Shown here: positions 34,923 through 43,565 of the stretch, piece by piece
Layout of the letters: the number at the start of each line of letters is the position of its first letter
How positions within the stretch are numbered: the stretch's first letter is position 1
From: an uncultured Collinsella sp.
GTDB lineage: Bacteria; Actinomycetota; Coriobacteriia; Coriobacteriales; Coriobacteriaceae
Assembly: GCA_958445065.1 (NCBI GenBank)
Contig: CAUCQW010000005.1
Span: 52,424-116,423, forward strand
Direction of reading: 5' to 3'
Length of the DNA: 64,000 bases
Made by a program: the position numbers and the translations under genes
The notes under the pieces: model-generated
Told to the model about the DNA's origin: nothing
The model's database searches: none
What the model saw: the letters and a program-made list of their open reading frames with translations, nothing else

Positions 34923-36680
34923 ATGAACGAGATTAAGTGCCCGCATTGCGGCGAAGTTTTTAAGGTCGATGCGTCCGGCTATGCGGATATCGTCAAGCAA
35001 GTACGCGATGCCGAGTTTTCGCGCGACCTGGACGAGCGTGTGAAGGCAGTCCAGCGCGAGGGCGAGCAAGCGCTGGAGCTTGAGCGCTCGCGTTCGACGG
35101 CTGCCTTGCAAAAGGCAGAGTCTCAGCGCAACGCTCAGCTTGTCGAGCAGAAGAACACTGCGGATCAGAAACTGGCGCAAGAGGTTGCCAAGCGCGATGC
35201 TGAGCTTGCCGAGCTGCGCGCTAAGCTCGAGGGCGCTGCCGCAGAGCGCGAGAGTGCAAGCCAGCGCGCGGCGGTAGAGGCACGAGCCAATGCTCAAAAG
35301 GAAAATGCCGAACTCCAGCGTGAGATTGATAGCCTGCGTGCGCAGCTTGGGCGCAAAGATGACGAAGCAAAGCTTGCCGAGTCGGCGGCGCGCAACGCTG
35401 CTCAAAACGATTTAGCTGCGCGCGACGCTCAGATTGCCGAGCTGCAGGCCAGGCTCGCCGCGGCGGACAAAGCCCAGGAGATGGCGCTTGCCGCTGCCGC
35501 GGCAGAGTCGCAGCGTGAGCTCGATGCCGCTCGCAGCGAGGCCGAGCGCGCGCTTACTGACTATCGCGCGAAGGTGCAAGAGAAGTTCTCCGCCGCAAAG
35601 GCTCAGTCCGAGCAAGAGGCCGAGGGCCTGCGTGCCCAGCTGCGCGAGCAGGAACTGATGGCAAAAATGAACCTGTCAGAGGCGGTCGCCGCGGCGGAGC
35701 GTGAGCGCGATGAGGCACGTGCCAAACTGACGAGCGAGCTGGCAGTGCGCGATTCTCGCGAGGAGCAGGCCAAGGCGGCACACGAGCTCGAGCTTGCGCA
35801 GGCCAAGCGTGCGAGCGATGACCTGATTCGCTACAAGGATGAAGAGATCGAGCGCCTTAAGGACATGAAGGTCCGCCTGTCCACCAAGATGGTGGGCGAG
35901 TCGCTCGAGCAGCACTGTGAGACCGAGTTTAACCGTCTGCGCATGACGGCGTTTCCTAACGCGTACTTCGAGAAGGATAACGATGCGTCCGAGGGTACCA
36001 AGGGCGACTTTATCTTCCGCGAGTGCGACGCGAGCGGCAACGAGGTCATTTCGATTATGTTCGAGATGAAAAACGAGAACGACGAGACTGCGACCAAGCA
36101 CAAAAACGAGGACTTCTTTAAGAAGCTCGATCACGATCGCCGCCAAAAAGGCTGCGAGTACGCGGTGCTCTGCACGTTGCTCGAACCCGAGAGCGAGCTT
36201 TACAACGCCGGCATCGTGGACGTGAGCTATCGCTACGAGAAGATGTACGTGATTCGCCCACAGTTCTTTATTCCCATGATCACGCTTCTTCGCAACGCCG
36301 CCATGGGTTCGCTGCGCTATAAGCAGGAACTGGCGGAGTACAAACAGCAGAATATCGACGTCACGAACTTCGAAGCCAAGATGGAAAAGTTCAAGAATGA
36401 TTTCGGTCGCAACTACGAGATCGCGAGCCGCAAGTTCCAAACGGCGATTGATGAGATCGACAAGACGATTAGCCATCTGCAGAAAACCAAGGAGGCGTTG
36501 CTGTCCTCCGAGAACAATCTGCGCCTAGCCAACAAGAAGGCCGACGATCTTACCATTCGCAAGCTCACGTGGGGCAACAAGACCATGAAGGCCGCGTTTG
36601 ACGAGGCGCGCGGGGCTGCGACAGAGACAAACGATGAGCCAGCCGAGGCGGATTCGTATGAGGTCGAGGATACCGAGTAG
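34923..36680 (+). CDS. DUF2130 coiled-coil protein with nuclease-like domain
   Basis: A 585-residue DUF2130 protein. A short CPHCG motif opens it, then a coiled coil of Ala, Glu and Arg-rich heptads covers about residues 25-340. The C-terminal DUF2130 domain has GDFIFRE followed by IMFEMKNEN, the Asp and Glu-x-Lys spacing of PD-(D/E)XK nucleases. The family's function is unknown. The ATG at 34923 follows GAGGAG. It ends before a strong terminator. A DNA-processing role fits the fold, but catalytic activity is inferred only. Confidence 0.9.
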   Translation: MNEIKCPHCGEVFKVDASGYADIVKQVRDAEFSRDLDERVKAVQREGEQALELERSRSTAALQKAESQRNAQLVEQKNTADQKLAQEVAKRDAELAELRAKLEGAAAERESASQRAAVEARANAQKENAELQREIDSLRAQLGRKDDEAKLAESAARNAAQNDLAARDAQIAELQARLAAADKAQEMALAAAAAESQRELDAARSEAERALTDYRAKVQEKFSAAKAQSEQEAEGLRAQLREQELMAKMNLSEAVAAAERERDEARAKLTSELAVRDSREEQAKAAHELELAQAKRASDDLIRYKDEEIERLKDMKVRLSTKMVGESLEQHCETEFNRLRMTAFPNAYFEKDNDASEGTKGDFIFRECDASGNEVISIMFEMKNENDETATKHKNEDFFKKLDHDRRQKGCEYAVLCTLLEPESELYNAGIVDVSYRYEKMYVIRPQFFIPMITLLRNAAMGSLRYKQELAEYKQQNIDVTNFEAKMEKFKNDFGRNYEIASRKFQTAIDEIDKTISHLQKTKEALLSSENNLRLANKKADDLTIRKLTWGNKTMKAAFDEARGAATETNDEPAEADSYEVEDTE

Positions 36681-36703
36681 GGGATAGCGTATCGCGCAAA
36701 AAA

Positions 36704-36735
36704 CGGGGCCGCTGGCGATATTGCCAACGGCCCCG
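36704..36735. terminator. Bidirectional terminator between DUF2130 and helicase genes
   Basis: CGGGGCCGCTGGC and GCCAACGGCCCCG pair over 13 positions with one mismatch. A-rich sequence precedes and CTTGTTT follows, between convergent genes. Confidence 0.88.
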
Positions 36736-36759
36736 CTTGTTTCGTTCCAGCATGTTCGG

Positions 36760-39441
36760 CTAGTCCTCGAGCAGGTCCTCGATAAAGCCGACGCGGTAGT
36801 TTTTGAAGATGACCTCGCCGCCGTCTTGCGTGGCGTCCAGATCGACATCGCCCATGATGCCAAAATCGTGGTCGCCATCCTCGTCGGCAAAGATCTGGTG
36901 CACGTGCCATATGTGCGCGGTCTTCTCGTCGGACTCGTCAATGGAAAACATCGCGGCGCTGCGGGCATCTCCGTCGGTGAGGATTTCCTCGTGCTGCTCG
37001 TGGTAAGCGTCGAGTGCTTTTTGCCAGCGGATCTCGCTCATGCCCCAGTCGTCGTCGAGCTCGCCCAGGTCGCGAACGTGCTCGCGGGCGGCAAGGGTCA
37101 CGCGGCGGAAGAGCGCGTTGCGCACCAATAGCGTGCAGCCGCGACGGTCCGCCACGACCTCGTCGATGCCCTGCGGCGGCGCAGCATCGAGGGCTGTCGG
37201 GTTGCCGGCGTTCTCCCACTCATCCACCAGGCTCGAGTCCACCGAGCGCACCACAAAGCCCAGCCACGAGATAATGTCGCGCAGGCGCTCGTCGCGCTTC
37301 TCGATGGGCACGGTGCGGTCGAGTGAACGGTAGGCCTCTGCCAGGTAACGCAGCAAAATGCCCTCGGAGCGGGCGATGCCGAGCTTTTGGATATAGCCCT
37401 TAAAATCGCTCGCGCTTTCCAGCATATCGCGCAGGACGCTCTTGGGAGAGAGCTGGTAGTCGTTGGCCCAGGGTACTTCCTGGCAGTACTTGTCGAAGGC
37501 GGCATCGAGCAAGTCCTCGAGCGGCTTTTCGTAGGTGACATCCTGGATGCGCTCCAGGCGTTCCTCATAATCGACGCCGTCAGCCTTCATTTCGGCCATC
37601 GCGCGGTCGCGCGCGGCGCGCTCCTGTGCGCGCAATACCTGCTTGGGATCCTCGAGCGTTGCCTCGACCATTGAGATCAGATCCATGGTATAGGTCTCGC
37701 TCTCGGGGTCGAGCAGCTCCAACGCGGCAAGCAAGAACGGCGAGAGCGGCTGATCGAGTGCGAAGTCCTCGGGCAGATCGACCGTCAGCGCGTAGTCGAT
37801 GTCCGGCGCGGCGTCAGCCGGAGCGTCGGGCGCGGGCGGCACCTCGGTGCGAACGACGACGCCGGAATCGATGAGTGTGGCGAAGATTTCGTCGGCGCGA
37901 ACCTCGAGCTTGGCCTTTTCCTCGGGAGTCTGCAGGCTCGTTTCGATGAGGTCGTGTACGCGGGCTCGGGCATCGCCGCCCTGCTCGACCACGCTAATCA
38001 CCATGGAGTGTGTGATGCGAAGGCGCGGCTTGAGCGTCTCGGGCTGCGTCTCGATCAGGCGCTCAAAGGTCTGCTTGTTCCAGGTGACAAAGCCCTCGGG
38101 GGCCTTTTTCTTTTTAATCTTGCGGAGCTTCTTGGGGTCGTCGCCCGCCTTGGCCATGAGCTTAGCGTTCTCGATCTCGTGCTCCGGGGCCTCGGCGATG
38201 ACCATGCCCTCGGTATCGAAGCCCGAACGGCCGGCGCGACCAGCGATCTGATGGAACTCACGGGCGCGCAGGCGACGCATCTTGTAGCCGTCGAACTTGG
38301 TGAGCGCGGTGAGCACCACGGTGTGGATGGGCACGTTGATGCCGACGCCGAGCGTATCGGTACCGCAGATGACGGGCAGCAGGCCCTGCTGCGCCAAGCG
38401 CTCGACCAGCAGGCGATAGCGCGGCAACATGCCAGCATGGTGCACGCCGACGCCGCATCCAAGCAGGCGTTTGAGAATCTTACCAAAGGCCGTCGAGAAG
38501 CTCGTGCCCTTGGCCGCCTCTTTGATGGCCTCGCGCTGCTCCTTGCTGGCGATGCCAAAATTGGCGAGCGACTGTGCCGTCGCAAGGGCGGCATCCTGGC
38601 TAAAGTGCACGATATAGAGCGGGGCCTCGCCGCGGCGCATAGCGAGCTCGACGGTGCCCTCGAGGGAGGTCGTCACATAGTCGTAGTTCAGCGGAACAGG
38701 ACGCGGGGCGTCGACAACCAAGTCGCAAGCAGCGCCGGTGTGTTCCTCGAGCGAGGCGGCGATCGCGGTGACATCGCCGAGCGTGGCGCTCATGAGCATA
38801 AACTGCGTGTGGGGCAGGGTGAGCAGCGGCACCTGCCATGCCCAGCCGCGGTCGGGGTCGGCAAAGTAGTGGAACTCGTCCATGGCCACGCAGCCCACGT
38901 CGGCGCCCTCGCCCTCGCGCAGTGCATCGTTGGCAAGGATTTCGGCCGTGCAGCAGATGACGGGCGCCTTAGTGTTGATGTGCGTATCGCCGGTGATCAT
39001 GCCAACGTTATCGCGGCCGAGTACCTGTACCAGATCGAAGAACTTTTCGCTGACCAGGGCCTTGATGGGGGCCGTGTAATAGCAGCGCTTGCCCTGCGCC
39101 ATGCCCATAAAGAGCATGCCCAGCGCGACGAGCGATTTACCCGATCCGGTCGGTGTGCCCAAAATGACGTGATCGCCGGCGGCCAGGTCCATGAGGGCCT
39201 CTTCTTGGTGACCCCACAGCTCGATGCCGCGGCTGCTCGTCCATTCAAAGAAGCGTTCGAAGGCCTGATCGGGCGTGAGCCACGGTTCGGGCTCACTGCC
39301 GTCCTCGGGCTCCCACCAGGTGGGGGAGAGCGCGCCGAGCGAGCCGAACTCGGCTTCGGTTCCCGTGCCGCCCGAGAATGAGCTGGCGGCCCCGGCGCCG
39401 GAGACGGTACTGGCGGCGGTATCTGTCGTGGTCTGTGTCAT
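36760..39441 (-). CDS. DEAD/DEAH-box helicase with C-terminal DUF3516 (Ski2/HelY-like)
   Basis: An 893-residue superfamily 2 helicase. After a low-complexity N-terminus, motif I is GTPTGSGKS, motif II DEFH, motif III SAT, and motif VI HQIAGRAGRSG, the pattern of the Ski2-like group. The second half matches the DUF3516 architecture found in actinobacterial helicases and ends in an acidic EDLLED. The ATG at 39441 has a weak GAGAGAAAG site. It probably unwinds structured RNA or repairs DNA; which is not known. Monocistronic. Confidence 0.9.
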   Translation of the reverse strand: MTQTTTDTAASTVSGAGAASSFSGGTGTEAEFGSLGALSPTWWEPEDGSEPEPWLTPDQAFERFFEWTSSRGIELWGHQEEALMDLAAGDHVILGTPTGSGKSLVALGMLFMGMAQGKRCYYTAPIKALVSEKFFDLVQVLGRDNVGMITGDTHINTKAPVICCTAEILANDALREGEGADVGCVAMDEFHYFADPDRGWAWQVPLLTLPHTQFMLMSATLGDVTAIAASLEEHTGAACDLVVDAPRPVPLNYDYVTTSLEGTVELAMRRGEAPLYIVHFSQDAALATAQSLANFGIASKEQREAIKEAAKGTSFSTAFGKILKRLLGCGVGVHHAGMLPRYRLLVERLAQQGLLPVICGTDTLGVGINVPIHTVVLTALTKFDGYKMRRLRAREFHQIAGRAGRSGFDTEGMVIAEAPEHEIENAKLMAKAGDDPKKLRKIKKKKAPEGFVTWNKQTFERLIETQPETLKPRLRITHSMVISVVEQGGDARARVHDLIETSLQTPEEKAKLEVRADEIFATLIDSGVVVRTEVPPAPDAPADAAPDIDYALTVDLPEDFALDQPLSPFLLAALELLDPESETYTMDLISMVEATLEDPKQVLRAQERAARDRAMAEMKADGVDYEERLERIQDVTYEKPLEDLLDAAFDKYCQEVPWANDYQLSPKSVLRDMLESASDFKGYIQKLGIARSEGILLRYLAEAYRSLDRTVPIEKRDERLRDIISWLGFVVRSVDSSLVDEWENAGNPTALDAAPPQGIDEVVADRRGCTLLVRNALFRRVTLAAREHVRDLGELDDDWGMSEIRWQKALDAYHEQHEEILTDGDARSAAMFSIDESDEKTAHIWHVHQIFADEDGDHDFGIMGDVDLDATQDGGEVIFKNYRVGFIEDLLED

Positions 39442-39749
39442 GTGTTTGCTTTCTCTCGCGATTGTCCGCCAACTATTATGGCGTAGCAGCGGCGTGGGGT
39501 GCCAGCGCGCGAGAAAATGCAGGAAATGGGCGTTCTGCCAGCCGTTTGGTGCAGTCGCCAGCTAAGTGAGTAGACTTTTTTCAATGTCGCGAGCACATGG
39601 CTTTTGCGCAAGGGTTCTACCTGCGGTTTTAGTTTTCGTTATGCGGGTTGTGCTTGGCTATTGCAAAAAAGTCTACTCACTTAGGTTTGAGGGTCGTTCG
39701 CTGGCGCCTATTTTCACTTGTTTGCCGACGCCGCGACCATCAGAAGCCC
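39442..39749. other. Intergenic region holding element copy C
   Basis: This 308-base gap carries the helicase promoter near 39450-39560 and the inverted-repeat element at 39562-39684. No gene is seen. Confidence 0.5.
39562..39684. mobile_element. MITE-like inverted-repeat element, copy C
   Basis: A 123-base copy with ends CTAAGTGAGTAGACTTTTTT and AAAAAAGTCTACTCACTTAG. The interior has drifted from copies A and B but keeps TTTTGC and CTACCTGCGG. The stem extension changed on both arms together, so pairing is preserved. It lies about 65 bases after the trmB stop on the minus strand. Confidence 0.72.
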
Positions 39750-40589
39750 CTAGGACCCCTGCGGCAGGCGTTTTTTGCCTTTGCGAGCACGGTTTCTAAA
39801 GTTCTCGACGGCTTCTTCCATGCCCAGGGGTACATAGGTGAGCTCATCGAGGTTTTCGGGCAGGTAGCAGGTAAGGCTTTGCTCCTGCGCGCGGCCCGCC
39901 GCGAGCTGCTCTTCGATGGGTTCCGCGCCGGGCGTAGCGCAAATGCCATAGACGGCGGCACCCATCTCGCGCGTGCGGCGCTCGTACTCGGTCTCGGGAT
40001 GCTCGGGATGGTCGCGGCGGACGTCGTCGCTTACCCAAAGCGTATCGTAGCCGGCCGCGGCAAACTGTCCCAGGGCGTAATCGCGCAACGGCTTGCTATC
40101 GGTGCGCAGTGTGACGGTAGCGCCGGCTGCAAAGAGCGGGCGGTAGAGCATCAGATGGTCGACATGGACGAGTCGTTTTTTAGCGTACTTGGCCTTGGGC
40201 TGCGGCGTGGGAAAGTTAATGGTGATGGCATCGAGCTCGCCTGCGGCAAACAGCCGTGGCAGCGATGCGGTGCCTCGGGGCAGGACGAGTGCGTTGGATA
40301 GCCCCTGTTCGCAGATTTTCTGCGCGGCATAGGCGATGCAGATGGGCTCCTGGTCCATGCCGATAAAGAGGGCATCGGGCTCGCGGTGGGCGCGCTCTAC
40401 AAGGTACGTTCCCTTGCCACAGCCAAGATCCAGGTGAAGGTGCTCGAAGGGCTTGCTGCCTGCGGGCGCACAGGCCTTGCGCCAATCTCCGGCATAAGCC
40501 TCGGGGTTTGTCTCAATCGCATCGGCGTAGCGTTCCAGGCGCTCCTCGAGCACAAAGTTCTTAGGCGTGCGAACGTGGACGGCTCCCAT
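39750..40589 (-). CDS. trmB: tRNA (guanine-N7-)-methyltransferase TrmB
   Basis: A 279-residue SAM-dependent enzyme that makes m7G46 in tRNA. Motif I is LDLGCGKGTYL. The typical NFPDPWPK stretch is present as NFPTPQPKAKYAKKRL, a variant. A C-terminal tail of about 60 residues with many basic residues extends beyond the usual length. The ATG at 40589 follows GGAGC. It appears to have its own promoter. Confidence 0.9.
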   Translation of the reverse strand: MGAVHVRTPKNFVLEERLERYADAIETNPEAYAGDWRKACAPAGSKPFEHLHLDLGCGKGTYLVERAHREPDALFIGMDQEPICIAYAAQKICEQGLSNALVLPRGTASLPRLFAAGELDAITINFPTPQPKAKYAKKRLVHVDHLMLYRPLFAAGATVTLRTDSKPLRDYALGQFAAAGYDTLWVSDDVRRDHPEHPETEYERRTREMGAAVYGICATPGAEPIEEQLAAGRAQEQSLTCYLPENLDELTYVPLGMEEAVENFRNRARKGKKRLPQGS

Positions 40590-40644
40590 GAGGCTCCTTG
40601 GTCATAAGTATGGAACGCATAGCTGCACGTTCCGTCAATGGATT

Positions 40645-40670
40645 GAAAAAGGGCGGGCATAGTTTGCCCG
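40645..40670 (-). terminator. Terminator of the Trm9-like methyltransferase gene
   Basis: On the minus strand, CGGGCA and TGCCCG pair around a five-base loop and are followed by CCCTTTTT. Confidence 0.8.
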
Positions 40671-40707
40671 GAAGATGCGGTGCGGCTCGGCGGCGAGTCG
40701 TCGATGC

Positions 40708-41580
40708 CTACAGGCGCTTGAGAATCACATAGCGGTTGAGCTCGCCGCTACGACCGTCGGCATGGAAGCGCTCAAGCTCACGCACGGGGACCTCGCCGCT
40801 CTTGTAGAACGTACGGACGCCGCGCACCAGGTCGGTGATCTGCTGATCGTCAAAGTGATGGCAATAGCGGTAGGCGTGGCGGTCGTTTTGCCAGCCAATG
40901 AGGTGGTCGCCGGCTTCAAACTGCGCGGAATCGTAACCCTCAAACGGCGGGGTGAGCTCGGCACGGGCTTCGGCTCGAACGGCCTTGCGCGCCATGCGCT
41001 CATCGTTCATAAACTCCCAAAAGCTGATGGCGATGATGCCGCCCGGGCGCGTCTGCCGCACCAGGGCGTCGAGCACGCGTACGCGGTACTCGCACGACGG
41101 CACGTGGTGCATAAAGCCAAAGCAGACCGAGATGTCGGCGAGCGGGGCGTCGAAAAGCACGTCGGGTGTTTCGGCGGGGTTGAGCTTCATGAGGGCGTCG
41201 AGCACGTCGAGTTCCTGGAAGTGCAGGTTGGGAATGCGAAGCGCGTGGCCATGTGCATCGATGGCCAGGTCTTGGCACGAGTCGACGCCATAGAACTCAA
41301 ACGGGCAGCTGGCATCTGCCGAGGGGTTTGCGCCGTCGACACCCTTGGCGGCAAGTGCGCCGCCGGCTGCAAAGTTCTCGAATCGCATATTGCCGCAGGC
41401 GAGATCGAAGACGCGGACGGGATGCTCGATCGTGGCGACGTCGAGCTGCCCGAGCGCGATGTCCATGGTGCGTACCCAGCCGGGCCACGGGGCCTGGCGC
41501 GTATCGGAGAAGGAGGCGGAGTGCTCGCGATAGAACGTGTTGTTGAGCTGGATGAGCGATGAGGCGAAATCGCGGTTCAC
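40708..41580 (-). CDS. Class I SAM methyltransferase, Trm9-like
   Basis: A 290-residue methyltransferase. I chose GTG 41580 behind GGAGGGAG over the longer frame to 41628. The N-terminus has FYREHSASFSDTRQAPWPGW, much like the YnxIAxxFSxTRxxPWP opening of eukaryotic Trm9/ALKBH8 tRNA methyltransferases. Motif I is DLACGNMRF, and a HHVPS region fits the acceptor side. Trm9 methylates the carboxymethyl uridine made by the Elp3 pathway, and a bacterial Elp3 gene lies 2 kb away. This suggests mcm5U34 synthesis (inference). A generic methyltransferase role is the alternative. Confidence 0.72.
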   Translation of the reverse strand: MNRDFASSLIQLNNTFYREHSASFSDTRQAPWPGWVRTMDIALGQLDVATIEHPVRVFDLACGNMRFENFAAGGALAAKGVDGANPSADASCPFEFYGVDSCQDLAIDAHGHALRIPNLHFQELDVLDALMKLNPAETPDVLFDAPLADISVCFGFMHHVPSCEYRVRVLDALVRQTRPGGIIAISFWEFMNDERMARKAVRAEARAELTPPFEGYDSAQFEAGDHLIGWQNDRHAYRYCHHFDDQQITDLVRGVRTFYKSGEVPVRELERFHADGRSGELNRYVILKRL

Positions 41581-41847
41581 GGCGCGGGACTCCCTCCGTT
41601 GGCGGTGCGGAATAAACAGTACGACCATACTACCGTTAACGCCGCAACGGGGACAACCAAGCTACGGGTCATTGCTTTGTTTGGACACATTTCCGCAGCT
41701 CATATGTGCCCGCAACCGCCGGTTGTCAAAAATCTCACTAGAATAGGTGGCATGCTCTTGGCGGTGGCGGATAGATTTTTAACTGTGCAAGGCGCCTTAA
41801 GAACAAAAACGGTCCGGCGGCACGGCTGGCATCACATAGGAGGAACC

Positions 41848-42570
41848 ATGAATGTAGAAACTGCGCAGCGGCTCGCCGACCTTCGTCGCAGCAAGGGTTT
41901 TAGCCAAGAAGGGCTGGCGCGAAAGCTGGGGCTGTCGCGCCAGGCAGTCAGTAAATGGGAGCGCGCGGAGAGCTCGCCCGATACCGAGAACCTGATCTCG
42001 CTCGCCAAACTCTATGGCGTGAGCCTGGACGAGCTGCTCAATCCGAGCGACGAGATCGAGGACGATATCGAGTTTGAGAACGAGGACCGCGCCCGTCAGC
42101 GCGAGGCCGAGGCGGCAGAGCGTGCTCGCACCCATGAGGCGGCGGCACGCGCCACGGAGGCAGCTACGCAGGCAAGTGATGCCGCAGCCAAGGCGGCGCA
42201 GGCGGCAAGCTGGAGTGCGCAGGCCGCCAATGCCGCTACGGCGCAGGCGACGAGTGGCACCGCGGTTGGCTCGACTCCGGTGAAGGGCCCGTTCCAGTCG
42301 TTCCCGTATTGGGCCGTGTGCTGGCTGCTGTTCTTTTTGCTGATGTTCCTGTTTGGTGCCGGCCCCTTTGCCGCGCTGATCTTCTTTACGATTCCCATCT
42401 ATCACTGGGTGGCGCGTGCGCTCGATGGTGATTGGGCGCGCGGGGATATTCAGGTTGGTCCGGCGTCGGTGGCGATCAAGGCCCAGGGGAAGGATGCTTC
42501 TGCGGAACCCGATGCTGACGTGGCTACCACGACCACCGCTGAGCCATGTGCCAAAGAGGGTGACGAATGA
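41848..42570 (+). CDS. XRE-family regulator with two C-terminal membrane segments
   Basis: A 240-residue protein. The start is the ATG at 41848 behind AGGAGGA. Residues 6-60 are an HTH (GLARKLGLSRQAVSKWERA). An Ala/Arg-rich helix spans about 75-140, and two hydrophobic segments lie near 150-190 (AVCWLLFFLLMFLFGAG, AALIFFTIPIYHWV). Membrane-tethered XRE regulators often sense envelope state. The gene overlaps a DUF4097 gene by four bases, so the two products probably act together. Confidence 0.88.
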   Translation: MNVETAQRLADLRRSKGFSQEGLARKLGLSRQAVSKWERAESSPDTENLISLAKLYGVSLDELLNPSDEIEDDIEFENEDRARQREAEAAERARTHEAAARATEAATQASDAAAKAAQAASWSAQAANAATAQATSGTAVGSTPVKGPFQSFPYWAVCWLLFFLLMFLFGAGPFAALIFFTIPIYHWVARALDGDWARGDIQVGPASVAIKAQGKDASAEPDADVATTTTAEPCAKEGDE

Positions 42571-43466
42571 TGAAGCTTTCGCATGAATCCAAGGTACGCC
42601 TGGGTGTTGGCATCGGAGCGTTTGTGCTCATTGTTGGGCTTGTCTTTGGCGTTTCGCGGACATTGATTCATTTTGATGGCCCGTGGGATCTCGACGATGT
42701 TGTATCCGGCTTGTCTGGTATGGACGATGCGCTTGACGAGGACGATCTTTTGGATAGCGGTAACTATTCCGCTCGGCCTCAACAGCTTTCGAGCGAAACG
42801 TTTGATGCCGACGCGTTCACATCGCTTGATTTGGACGTGACGTCGGGCACGGTCGAGGTCAAACACGTCTCCGGCGGGCCAGTGCGCGTAATTGAAAGCG
42901 GTCGCGTGGCAACGGGGACCGTTGCCTTCGATGCGGCAACCCAGAACCTGGCCGAAATCAAGGGTTCTACGCTCAAGATTCGCCAGTTCGATTGCGATGA
43001 CGAGCGCGCCATTGACCGCACGGTTACCGTCGAACTGCCGCGCGATGTTGCCGATAACATGGTGGGCATCACAGCGAATGTGGGATCGGGTGATCTGACG
43101 GTCGCGGGCATTGCGTGTCATGACCTCAACCTGACTTTGGACTCGGGAGACGTCGAGTTTACGGGTACCGTGACCGATACCCTGAATGTCGAGGTCGGTT
43201 CGGGCGATGTGACGTTCGAGCTCTACCAGGCCCCCGCGAAGTCGATGGACGTGAGCGTGGGCTCGGGCGATGTGGAGATGACGGTTCCGAACTCGACGGG
43301 CTTTAAGGCGAGCCTCACCTTGGGCAGCGGCGACTTCGAGAGCGATTTCCTTCCGCTTGGCTACGACGGCGAGACCGTTTTGAATCTTGAATTCGATAAC
43401 GGCGATAAGTCTGCCACGTATCGTTTTGAGGTCGGTTCGGGCGACATGTCGTTTGATTCGGAGTAG
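42567..43466 (+). CDS. DUF4097 beta-repeat protein, membrane-anchored
   Basis: A 299-residue protein with one N-terminal membrane segment (VGIGAFVLIVGLVFGVS) and then an extracytoplasmic DUF4097 domain. The domain is built of short beta repeats with recurring GSGD motifs (SGDVEF, GSGDVTF, GSGDVEM, GSGDFES, GSGDMSF). DUF4097 proteins commonly pair with HTH or anti-sigma-like regulators in envelope-stress modules. The ATGA overlap with the upstream XRE gene shows translational coupling. Confidence 0.87.
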   Translation: MMKLSHESKVRLGVGIGAFVLIVGLVFGVSRTLIHFDGPWDLDDVVSGLSGMDDALDEDDLLDSGNYSARPQQLSSETFDADAFTSLDLDVTSGTVEVKHVSGGPVRVIESGRVATGTVAFDAATQNLAEIKGSTLKIRQFDCDDERAIDRTVTVELPRDVADNMVGITANVGSGDLTVAGIACHDLNLTLDSGDVEFTGTVTDTLNVEVGSGDVTFELYQAPAKSMDVSVGSGDVEMTVPNSTGFKASLTLGSGDFESDFLPLGYDGETVLNLEFDNGDKSATYRFEVGSGDMSFDSE

Positions 43467-43515
43467 TGAGGCAGACGAAAGCCTAGGCGAAGATATAGAC
43501 GCGCTGTTTGGTGAA

Positions 43516-43545
43516 GGCGTCGAAGCCGAGATTGGCTTCGGCGCC
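43516..43545 (+). terminator. Hairpin terminator before elp3
   Basis: GGCGTCGAAGCC and GGCTTCGGCGCC pair over 12 positions with one wobble and are followed by TTTGCCTTT. It ends the XRE/DUF4097 transcript. Confidence 0.8.
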
Positions 43546-43565
43546 TTTGCCTTTACAATGGGGGC

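Noticed and set aside
37954..39381. 475-codon frame opposite the DUF3516 helicase gene
   Set aside because: Shadow frame; the helicase motifs are on the minus strand.
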